From contig DAOVQG010000127.1 of NCBI GenBank assembly GCA_030628805.1, positions 1 to 12,165 of the forward strand: DNA of 12,165 nt, read 5' to 3'. Below, one piece after another: positions 1-5,643 of this stretch. Each line of letters opens with the position of its first letter. Position 1 is the first letter of the stretch. This DNA is from JAGMDK01 sp023128695 (lineage in GTDB: Bacteria > Planctomycetota > Phycisphaerae > UBA1845 > Fen-1342). The notes beneath the pieces were generated by a model. That model was not told the DNA's origin and did no database searches. It was given only the letters and a program-made list of their open reading frames with translations. The position numbers and the translations under genes were made by a program.

Positions 1-29
1 GCTCTTGACAGAAAGACGCCTTTCATGGA

Positions 30-110
30 TAGCGTCCGGGCTCTGTCCCGGACGTCGTTGCGGGAGAGGTTTTCTCCGTATTCTACGTCCGGGACAGAGC
101 CCGGACGCTA
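30..110. repeat. Two-arm palindromic repeat, REP-doublet-like
   Basis: Bases 30-55 and 85-110 are a perfect 26-bp inverted repeat with a 29-bp spacer. Each arm is itself a hairpin: an 8-bp stem (CGTCCGGG/CCCGGACG) around the loop CTCTGT on the left and ACAGAG on the right. The DNA can therefore fold either as two small hairpins or as one long stem. Read on the minus strand, the right arm is preceded by GTAG, the tetranucleotide typical of REP elements handled by RAYT transposases. Bases 97-114 match 12112-12129 at 17 of 18 positions, so the same repeat family occurs at both ends of the window. Confidence 0.85.
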
Positions 111-201
111 CATTTTTGGCCGAAGCCGACTTTTGCGGCGGACTGTTAAGCGTCGGCACTGTCCTTCCGAAACGCGCGAAGATTATCGGGCCTGGCATAA
201 A

Positions 202-230
202 TTGCCATTTGTTGTCATAGATGATATACT
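202..230 (+). promoter_or_regulatory. Sigma-70-type promoter of the toxin-antitoxin pair
   Basis: TTGCCA (202-207) and TATACT (225-230) each match the -35 and -10 consensus at 5 of 6 bases and are 17 bp apart. Transcription would begin near 237, at the ribosome binding site GAGGAGG (237-243), giving a very short leader. TCAT-AG-ATGA (215-224) is a small inverted repeat between the two boxes. It could be an operator for the ribbon-helix-helix antitoxin, since such antitoxins usually repress their own promoter; that role is inference. Confidence 0.6.
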
Positions 231-254
231 TCGGGTGAGGAGGTGCGTTGTACG

Positions 255-512
255 ATGACGACCATGAACATTTCCTTGCCGGAAGAGATGAAGACCTTTG
301 TCGACGAGCAAGTGGCCAAAGGGGGGTTTAGCACCGCCAGCGAGTTTATTCGAGCGCTGTTGCGCGACGCCCAAAAGCGCGCCGACGACGAGCGGTTGGA
401 GCAGTTGTTGCTGGAGGGTTTGGACTCCGGGCCGGCGACAGAGATGACCCAGGCCGATTGGGACCGGTTAGAAGAGAATGCTCGGCAACGTTGGGCTAAA
501 CGGAACACCTGA
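255..512 (+). CDS. ParD-like antitoxin, ribbon-helix-helix family
   Basis: An 85-residue protein, full length for the family. The start TTMNISLPEEM followed by a helix-turn-helix stretch ending SEFIRALLRDAQ (about residues 1-40) is the typical ribbon-helix-helix DNA-binding domain of type II antitoxins related to ParD/CC2985. The remaining acidic helical half (about 41-85) would be the part that wraps the toxin. ATG 255 is chosen because GAGGAGG lies 11 bases upstream; GTG 243 overlaps that site, and ATG 264 is an alternative. The stop overlaps the start of the next gene by one base (TGATG), as expected for a co-translated toxin-antitoxin pair. Such antitoxins usually neutralise the toxin in the cytoplasm and repress the shared promoter. 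Confidence 0.85.
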   Translation: MTTMNISLPEEMKTFVDEQVAKGGFSTASEFIRALLRDAQKRADDERLEQLLLEGLDSGPATEMTQADWDRLEENARQRWAKRNT

Positions 513-772
513 TGAAGCGCCGCGTAAATAAGTCATCGGCGGCTCTGCGCGACTTGGCGGAACTAGGGGCTTATATCGGTCATGACAGTCTCGAGGCCGA
601 ACTCCGCTTTTTCAAGGCGGCTCAGGTCGAGTTCGAGAGACTTGCCAAGATGCCGCGTCTGGGCAAACCCCACATCCTTCAGAATCCACGTAACGGTATC
701 GACGTGATCCGCGTGCTGCATGGGGCGCGCGACGTGGAGAGTATTCTGGAAGCCGAGGAATCTGAGGAGTGA
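512..772 (+). CDS. RelE/ParE-family toxin, probably internally deleted
   Basis: An 86-residue protein directly downstream of the antitoxin, overlapping it by one base. The N-terminal helices (about residues 1-50, including FERLAKMPRLGKP) and the C-terminal end DVIRVLHGARDVESIL match the usual planctomycete/proteobacterial ParE pattern. In that family, the segment between the 'NPR' motif and 'GIDVIRVLHGARD' normally holds about 25 residues with central beta strands (a W-P-V...Y-L-I-F-Y-R-P-like stretch). Here NPR at about residue 67 runs straight into NGIDVIR. The reading frame is kept, so this looks like an in-frame deletion and not a frameshift. ParE/RelE toxins poison gyrase or cut ribosome-bound mRNA; without the core strands this copy is probably inactive. 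I judge family membership likely and activity doubtful. Confidence 0.75.
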   Translation: MKRRVNKSSAALRDLAELGAYIGHDSLEAELRFFKAAQVEFERLAKMPRLGKPHILQNPRNGIDVIRVLHGARDVESILEAEESEE

Positions 773-783
773 GTTGCTAAAGC

Positions 784-837
784 TCTGGGCCACCCCATCA
801 ATGGTAATTCATCAAATCAGCGTAGACAGAGCACTAG
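784..837 (-). repeat. Possible TAGTGC-type repeat unit, reverse orientation
   Basis: Read on the minus strand from 837, the sequence begins CTAGTGCTCTGTC and later reads TTGATGGGGTGGCC. The same order of words (TAGTGCTCTGT ... TTGATGGG-TGGC) occurs at 11966-12000 and in the right arm of the neighbouring element. The unit abuts the 834-998 element head to head, sharing the palindromic junction ACTAGT (833-838). It begins just after the toxin gene ends. Confidence 0.45.
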
Positions 838-998
838 TGCTCCGTCGCAGTTGAATTGACGGGTTGCGTATCGATCAGAATGTGTGCCACTGCTCTTGAG
901 CAGTGCTAGATATCGTCGAGTGCTCCAGAATCCTTAAGAAACACTGCTCAAGAGCAGTGGCACACCAGCCCATCAATTGACGAGCGACAGAGCACTAG
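834..998. repeat. MITE-like nested palindrome of 165 bp
   Basis: The outer ends are imperfect inverted repeats beginning CTAGTGCTC-GTCGC (834 inward, and 998 inward on the other strand). Further in, 882-905 and 942-965 are a perfect 24-bp inverted repeat, and each of these arms contains its own hairpin CACTGCTC-TT-GAGCAGTG. The word CCCATCAATTGACG (969-982) appears in altered form in the left arm. The element lies between the toxin stop (772) and the helicase stop (1004) and could terminate transcription from both sides. It has no coding capacity. Confidence 0.8.
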
Positions 999-1003
999 CT
1001 CGC

Positions 1004-3709
1004 TCAATCCCGCCGGCCGAGCAGGTGGGCGAGCGAACTTGCCAATTTGTCCAAAGCGGACGCGTCGGGCAGGGTCACCGTCAGCTTCAGCCGACCTTCT
1101 TCGTCCTTCTCCAGGCACTCGGCCAAACGCTCCTTGACCGTCTCGGCCGTTTTCCGGGACTCGTCCGTCTCTTCCCGCGGGGGGAACAGTTCGCCCAAAA
1201 GGGAGAACGCCGCCCCGAGGAGCTGCCCGCCCGCCACGGCGACTTTCTCCTGCCGGGCGAGCCGTTGAGCTGCTTCGGTCTGCCGGCGCTGCTCGCTCTC
1301 ATCCAGCGGCGCGTCGGGCGTGGTGCCCAGCAGGACCTCAAGCCGGCGTTTGAGCTCTTCCATGCCGCTGGCGAGTTGCACGGTGTCAACGTCAGACTCG
1401 GCGTCGAGCGCCGCCAGGGCCAGCTCGTGCTTGGCCGAGAGCGTGGTCAGCAGGTTCTCTTCAATGGTCTGCTCGGTGACGAGTACGAAGACCTGGACCG
1501 GGGACTTCTGCCCCATGCGGTGCGCGCGGGAGATGCGCTGCTCCAGCACGGCCGGGTTCCACGGGAGATCCACGTTGATGACCGTGTTGGCGGCCTGGAG
1601 ATTCAGCCCGGTCGCCCCGGCGTTCGTGGTGACAAAGAGCCTGCAAACCGGATCCTTCTGAAAAGTGTGGACGAGTTGCTGTCGTTTTCTCTGGGGCACC
1701 GAGCCGTCGAGCCGGACGTATTGAATCCCGCGCTTTTCGACCAACGGCTCGATCAGGTTCAACATCGTCGTCCATTCCGAGAACAGGACGGCCTTGCGAT
1801 CCTCTTCCGCGAAGAGCTCGGCGAGCAGGTCGTCGAGCGCCTCCAGCTTGCTGGAGTAGCCCGGTGCTTCCTTGTCCACCAGGAAGGTGCTGTCGGCCGT
1901 CATGCGGCACATCAGCAGCGCCTTCTGTAAGCGCAGCAAGTCCATCTCGGTGATGTATTTCTTCCTGACGATCAGACTGATGATCCGTTTGTGCTCCTGA
2001 TGGAGACTGACCTGTTCACCAGTGGGCGCGAGGCGGACAATCTCCGTGGTCCGCGGCGGAAGGTCCTGCATGACCGCGGCCCGCGTGCGGCGAAGCATGA
2101 CGGGACGCAGGTTCTTGCGCAGCACGTCCAGATTCTTGTAGCCCAGCACCTTGCCCTTCTCATCGACAACCCGGTGACGGTTGAAGAAGCGGAACGCCGG
2201 GCCCAGGCGGCGATCGTCGATGAACTCCGTCACCGAGAACAGATCGTCGAGCCGGTTCTCCAGCGGCGTCCCCGACAGCACCAGCGCAAACGGCGATTTC
2301 AGCCCCTTGACGACGCGGCTGGTCTTGGCTTCCCAGTTCTTGATCCGCTGCCCTTCGTCCAGGATAATCAGGTCCCATTTGACCTTCTCAATCGCGAGGA
2401 TGTCGCGCAGCACCTGCTCGTAGTTGCACACGGTGAAGAAGCTGCCGTTCATATATTGTCGTACGCGCTCCGGGGCGCTGCCCAGGACGAGTTGACAGTC
2501 TCGGAAAGAGAAGCGCTGCACCTCGCTGCGCCACTGCGCCTTCAGCGTGGCCGGACAGATGACCAGGACTTTGGAGATGTCCGCCTCTTGCGCCAGCAGC
2601 TCGGCCACGCCGATGCCCTGGATGGTTTTGCCCAGCCCCATGTCGTCGGCCAGAATCGCGCGTCCGGTGCCCACGGCGAAAGCGATGCCGTCCATCTGAT
2701 AGGGCAGGAGCTCGGCCTTGAGCAAATCTCTGCGCAGGGGATGCTTCTTCGGATCACGGCGAATCTCCGCGACCTTGGACCCGATACGTTCCAGGAAAAG
2801 CTGCTGGTTGATGTATTCCTCCGCGTCCGGATAGATCGTTACTTCGCAGTCCAACGCCGTCAGCTTCCGCACTCGTTGAAGCAGGTCGTGCACGTTGCCA
2901 ATCGCACGGCCCGTAAGCGGATTGACGATCGCGGAAATCGACTCGGGGAGGGCGAAGCTCCCGCTGAGCCATTCGTCGAGCTTGCTCGGCACCAGCAGCC
3001 GCAGCTCGAGCTTCTTCCCGTAGTGTAGATGGACGGCAAGGCCCTTTTGCCCGAAGGGATGCTTGCAGACGGCGGCCGGGAAGCGGCTCTTGACCTTCCG
3101 CTGGACGTTCAGGATATGCTTGCACACGCCGAGGGTGTTTTTGCGAAAGTCCGGGCAAGAGCAATAGGACTCCCCGGGCTGCCAGCCGCGCAGGGCCACG
3201 CGATAGGTCTTGCCCGAGGCGGCGTTGGTCACCAGATAATCCGTCCAGAGCCGCTCCGAGTTCGCCGAGCGGACCGTCATCCTCTCCGTGCGGGCACGCT
3301 CCTGCCGCTCTGCCAGCGCCTGGCGAACCAGCTCTTTTTCGCCGAGGCTTTCAACCGGGGTCCGTTCGGGCGGCGGAGCGGCCAGACCCAGCGCCATCTT
3401 TTCTTCGAGGATCAGCGAGAAGGCCGCCCCAACGTGTTCGCAGACCTCGTCGCACGCCGTGCAGTTCCAATGCAGGCGATCCCGTGCCAGGGCCATCAGC
3501 GTGATTGTGACAACGGCGTCGGACAAGCTGAGACGAAGGAGATCGTCGCCGAGGTACACGTCCTCGTCGAGGTTGATGTGGTATTTCCCCCCTTGACGGA
3601 TCAGGCTCTCCCCCTTGTTCCCGAGTAGGCGACAGGCCTGACGATAGGTAAGGCGTGAGAGCCGATCCTTGAGCATGAGCTCGCTTTTCTTTTGGTTCTT
3701 TTCTGCCAT
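1004..3709 (-). CDS. SWIM zinc-finger SNF2-family helicase/translocase
   Basis: A 901-residue cytoplasmic protein with ATP-dependent DNA translocase features. A SWIM zinc finger lies at 183-198 (C183-x-C185 ... C196-x-H198). An earlier Cys cluster at 83-92 (C83, C86, C90, H92) looks like a second, degenerate metal site. The SNF2 motor follows: Walker A DDMGLGKT (355-362), motif II as DEGQ (451-454), motif III SGTPLENR (479-486), and in the second lobe motif V TTNAGATGLNLQ (about 694-705) and motif VI QRISRAHRMGQ (724-734). The C-terminal 150 residues are charged and helical. ATG 3709 gives the longest product but has only a weak ribosome site; Met12 (3676) is possible. It is divergent from ispG, with no partner gene. 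Bacterial relatives are linked to transcription recycling (RapA/HepA-like) or repair; the exact role is unknown. Confidence 0.93.
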   Translation of the reverse strand: MAEKNQKKSELMLKDRLSRLTYRQACRLLGNKGESLIRQGGKYHINLDEDVYLGDDLLRLSLSDAVVTITLMALARDRLHWNCTACDEVCEHVGAAFSLILEEKMALGLAAPPPERTPVESLGEKELVRQALAERQERARTERMTVRSANSERLWTDYLVTNAASGKTYRVALRGWQPGESYCSCPDFRKNTLGVCKHILNVQRKVKSRFPAAVCKHPFGQKGLAVHLHYGKKLELRLLVPSKLDEWLSGSFALPESISAIVNPLTGRAIGNVHDLLQRVRKLTALDCEVTIYPDAEEYINQQLFLERIGSKVAEIRRDPKKHPLRRDLLKAELLPYQMDGIAFAVGTGRAILADDMGLGKTIQGIGVAELLAQEADISKVLVICPATLKAQWRSEVQRFSFRDCQLVLGSAPERVRQYMNGSFFTVCNYEQVLRDILAIEKVKWDLIILDEGQRIKNWEAKTSRVVKGLKSPFALVLSGTPLENRLDDLFSVTEFIDDRRLGPAFRFFNRHRVVDEKGKVLGYKNLDVLRKNLRPVMLRRTRAAVMQDLPPRTTEIVRLAPTGEQVSLHQEHKRIISLIVRKKYITEMDLLRLQKALLMCRMTADSTFLVDKEAPGYSSKLEALDDLLAELFAEEDRKAVLFSEWTTMLNLIEPLVEKRGIQYVRLDGSVPQRKRQQLVHTFQKDPVCRLFVTTNAGATGLNLQAANTVINVDLPWNPAVLEQRISRAHRMGQKSPVQVFVLVTEQTIEENLLTTLSAKHELALAALDAESDVDTVQLASGMEELKRRLEVLLGTTPDAPLDESEQRRQTEAAQRLARQEKVAVAGGQLLGAAFSLLGELFPPREETDESRKTAETVKERLAECLEKDEEGRLKLTVTLPDASALDKLASSLAHLLGRRD

Positions 3710-3872
3710 TTTGGTCTCGACTATTTTGCCGGGTGATCCGTCCCTTCAACCGTAGGGACTAGAGACGTTTCTCCTCACACACCGGGAGTTCATCTAATAC
3801 ACCTGCCGTCAATAATCAACCCGTCCCGCCCGCCTTCGACCGGTCAGAGCCCGTTTCCACAAAGGCAATGTA

Positions 3873-3896
3873 ACGGCCGGACCCCGTACCGGCCGT
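3873..3896. repeat. Perfect hairpin, member of a dispersed repeat family
   Basis: ACGGCCGG (3873-3880) and CCGGCCGT (3889-3896) form an 8-bp stem around an 8-base loop. The reverse complement of 12101-12122 is the same hairpin with two base changes, both in the loop. This is therefore a dispersed repeat, not a terminator unique to this site. It lies in the gap between the divergent helicase and ispG genes. Confidence 0.7.
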
Positions 3897-3930
3897 CGGC
3901 CTGGCAAAGGTCATCAACTCGCAGGGGTAC

Positions 3931-3961
3931 CCCATCCTTTCCTGTTCACCCCGTGGGTGAG
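3931..3961. repeat. Direct repeat copy 1, containing a small hairpin
   Basis: This 31-bp stretch recurs at 4070-4100 with 27 of 31 bases identical. The first 19 bases are identical in both copies. The 3' part forms the hairpin TCACCC-CGT-GGGTGA (3946-3960). Confidence 0.7.
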
Positions 3962-3974
3962 CGTCAACATAGTG

Positions 3975-4037
3975 GGTGGGGCGGGCCTCCGTGCCCGCCA
4001 GTACGGTCCGCGGGCGGCCACGGAGGGCCGCCCCACC
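3975..4037. repeat. Two-arm GC-rich palindrome, REP-doublet-like
   Basis: The arms 3975-3999 and 4012-4037 are imperfect inverted copies with a short spacer. The left arm is a hairpin GGCGGGC/GCCCGCC with loop CTCCGT; the right arm is GGGCGGCC/GGCCGCCC with loop ACGGAG. The loops are reverse complements of each other, so the structure can refold into one long stem. It sits between the two copies of a direct repeat (3931-3961 and 4070-4100), upstream of ispG. Confidence 0.8.
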
Positions 4038-4069
4038 GGTTTACCCACTTTCCTGACGCCCACCCATGT

Positions 4070-4100
4070 CCCATCCTTTCCTGTTCACGCCTCGCGTGAG
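4070..4100. repeat. Direct repeat copy 2, hairpin with compensatory change
   Basis: Second copy of the 3931-3961 sequence. Its hairpin is TCACGC-CTC-GCGTGA (4085-4099). Compared with copy 1, one stem pair is reversed (C-G to G-C) and the loop differs, but pairing is preserved. It lies about 80 bases before the ispG start and could be in its leader. I see no convincing -35/-10 pair in this gap. Confidence 0.7.
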
Positions 4101-4177
4101 CAGAAAAGTGTGGGTATCATCCACGCGGTCCGCACAGCGGGCCCGGCCTGTTACCTGTGTTACCTGCTGGAAACGCC

Positions 4178-5317
4178 ATGCTGCCACGCAAAAGAACCCG
4201 TCAAGTCACGGTCGGGACGGTGAAAATAGGCGGCCAGGCCCCCGTGGTGCTCCAGACGATGACCTCCGGCCATACCCACGAGGTCGACCGGTGCATCGCC
4301 GAGGTCCGGAAGCTGGCCGAAGCTGGGGCGGATCTCGTCCGCGTCGCGGTGCCGGAGAAGAAGGACACCGCGGCTCTTCCGCCGCTCCTCGCCGCCAGCC
4401 CGGTCCCGATCGTCGCCGACGTTCATTTCCACTTCGAGCGGGCTCTGGAGGCGGTCGAAGCCGGCGTTCACAAGATTCGCCTCAACCCCGGCAACATCCA
4501 GGACCGCGTCAAAGTCGACAGGGTTATCGCGGCCTGCAAGGAGCGCGGCATCCCCATCCGCGTCGGCGTCAATGAAGGCGGGATCGTCGAGCGCCGGGAT
4601 CAGCGACTGCGGGCCGCCGAGAAAGCGAGCCTCTCGCGGGATTACACCGGCAACCTCATTCGCCTGATGCTCGACAAGCTCGCCGCGTATTTGCGGATTT
4701 TCGACGAGAACGACTTCCACGACGTGGTCATTTCCGCCAAGAGCATCGACCCGCGGGTGGTGATCGACATGTATACCGCGATCAGCGCGCGGTACGACTA
4801 CCCGCTGCACCTCGGCGTGACCCACGCCGGCCCGCCGGAGACCGGCCGCATCCGCTCGATCGCCGCGTTGGGCACGCTGCTGGCCAACGGCATCGGCGAC
4901 ACGATCCGCATCTCCTACGCCGCCGACCCGATCCACGAGGTGGAGGATGGCCAGGAGTTGTTGTGCAGCTTGGGTTTACGCCGCCGTCGCGGGCCCGAGC
5001 TGATCGCCTGCCCGGGTTGTGGCCGCATTCAGGTTGATCTGTTCAAGCTGGTCACGGACGTCCGCCGTCAGCTTGCCGAGATTGACGTTCCCATTAAGGT
5101 GGCGGTCATGGGTTGCCTTGTAAACGGTCCCGGGGAATGTGAGGGTGCCGACGTCGCCATTTTTGCCGGGGCCGGCAAGGGCGTCATCTACGTCCGGGGC
5201 GAGCAAAAGCAGGTGGTATCCGAGGATCGGATGCTGGAGGCCCTGCTGGCCGAATGTCGTGAGTTTGCTGAGAGCGTGAAGCGGAGCGAGGCCCAACTCG
5301 AGTCCGCCAGCCGGTGA
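4178..5317 (+). CDS. ispG: 4-hydroxy-3-methylbut-2-en-1-yl diphosphate synthase
   Basis: A 379-residue IspG (GcpE), a cytoplasmic iron-sulfur enzyme of the MEP pathway. It reductively opens the ring of methylerythritol cyclodiphosphate to HMBPP, the penultimate step to IPP and DMAPP. Length and layout match the short two-domain bacterial form, without the extra middle domain of plant and chlamydial enzymes. The N-terminal barrel carries the family motifs VLQTMTSG, VADVHFHFERAL, KIRLNPGN and RVGVNEGG. The C-terminal domain has the 4Fe-4S ligands C278, C281 (ACPGCGR) and C313 (MGCLVNGPGE), with Glu320 as the fourth, glutamate ligand. ATG 4178 is preferred; GTG 4157 would add seven residues, and neither has a strong ribosome site (a weak CTGGA lies at 4166-4170). 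It stands alone, divergent from the helicase gene. Identification is secure. Confidence 0.97.
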   Translation: MLPRKRTRQVTVGTVKIGGQAPVVLQTMTSGHTHEVDRCIAEVRKLAEAGADLVRVAVPEKKDTAALPPLLAASPVPIVADVHFHFERALEAVEAGVHKIRLNPGNIQDRVKVDRVIAACKERGIPIRVGVNEGGIVERRDQRLRAAEKASLSRDYTGNLIRLMLDKLAAYLRIFDENDFHDVVISAKSIDPRVVIDMYTAISARYDYPLHLGVTHAGPPETGRIRSIAALGTLLANGIGDTIRISYAADPIHEVEDGQELLCSLGLRRRRGPELIACPGCGRIQVDLFKLVTDVRRQLAEIDVPIKVAVMGCLVNGPGECEGADVAIFAGAGKGVIYVRGEQKQVVSEDRMLEALLAECREFAESVKRSEAQLESASR

Positions 5318-5350
5318 CCAGTAGGGAGAACGCCGGGGCGATGATCACCG

Positions 5351-5374
5351 TTGATTGGGTGGCCCACCCCTCAA
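5351..5374 (+). terminator. Hairpin after ispG, possible terminator or repeat remnant
   Basis: TTGA (5351-5354) pairs with TCAA (5371-5374), and GGGTG (5357-5361) pairs with CACCC (5365-5369) around the loop GCC. The hairpin starts 34 bases after the ispG stop. No T-run follows, so it is not a classic intrinsic terminator. The words TTGATTGGGTGGCC and CCCCTCAATTGACG resemble parts of the TAGTGC repeat units (784-998, 11981-12000), so it may be an eroded copy. Confidence 0.4.
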
Positions 5375-5434
5375 TTGACGTCATCGCGTTGCATGTCTCA
5401 GACACCTCCCCGTGCAGCCAATCCAACCCAAGGA

Positions 5435-5464
5435 TTGAATCCACCCCCTTGATTACAGTATGCT
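5435..5464 (+). promoter_or_regulatory. Weak candidate promoter of the CotH-domain gene
   Basis: TTGAAT (5435-5440) and TATGCT (5459-5464) each match the sigma-70 consensus at 4 of 6 bases and are 18 bp apart. They lie about 180 bases upstream of the start codon, so a transcript from here would include the leader hairpin at 5525-5570. The rest of 5318-5643 shows no gene. Confidence 0.25.
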
Positions 5465-5524
5465 GGAATCGGCAGACTGCAAGCGAAGCAGATTTATCGC
5501 AATAAACTGGTCGGACCTACGTCT

Positions 5525-5570
5525 CCCATGTGAGGGATACGGCGTCCAGGGGAAGAGTGCCTCACCTGGG
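5525..5570 (+). promoter_or_regulatory. Leader hairpin upstream of the CotH-domain gene
   Basis: CCCATGTGAGG (5525-5535) pairs with CCTCACCTGGG (5560-5570) at 10 of 11 positions around a 24-base loop. GCGTCCA in the loop region (5542-5548) is complementary to TGGACGC further down the leader, so a second structure is possible. It lies 70-120 bases before the start codon. It could be a regulatory leader, but I match it to no known riboswitch class. Confidence 0.35.
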
Positions 5571-5643
5571 ATTGGTATGCGCCGGCGACGCGGTCTGGGA
5601 ACGTGGACGCAATACTGGTGCAAAGCGACTGAAGGAGACAGCA

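Noticed and set aside
834..998. Insertion sequence
   Set aside because: The element is 165 bp long and encodes no transposase. Its form fits a MITE-like or REP-type element.
977..3628. Several plus-strand open frames of 200-345 codons
   Set aside because: They lie antisense to the SNF2 helicase, whose motifs are intact along its whole length. They show no recognisable domain or ribosome site.
4160..4936. Minus-strand open frame of 258 codons
   Set aside because: It is antisense to ispG, with biased Asp/Arg/Val composition typical of a shadow frame.
5570..5640. Possible cyclic-di-GMP riboswitch, from the word GGACGCAA and a nearby GGTGCAAAG
   Set aside because: Only short words match. The rest of the GEMM fold cannot be drawn from this sequence.
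5530..5643. Upstream GTG start adding 38 residues to the CotH-domain protein
   Set aside because: ATG 5644 has a strong ribosome site and a proper signal peptide, while the extension would bury the signal peptide and overlap the leader hairpin.
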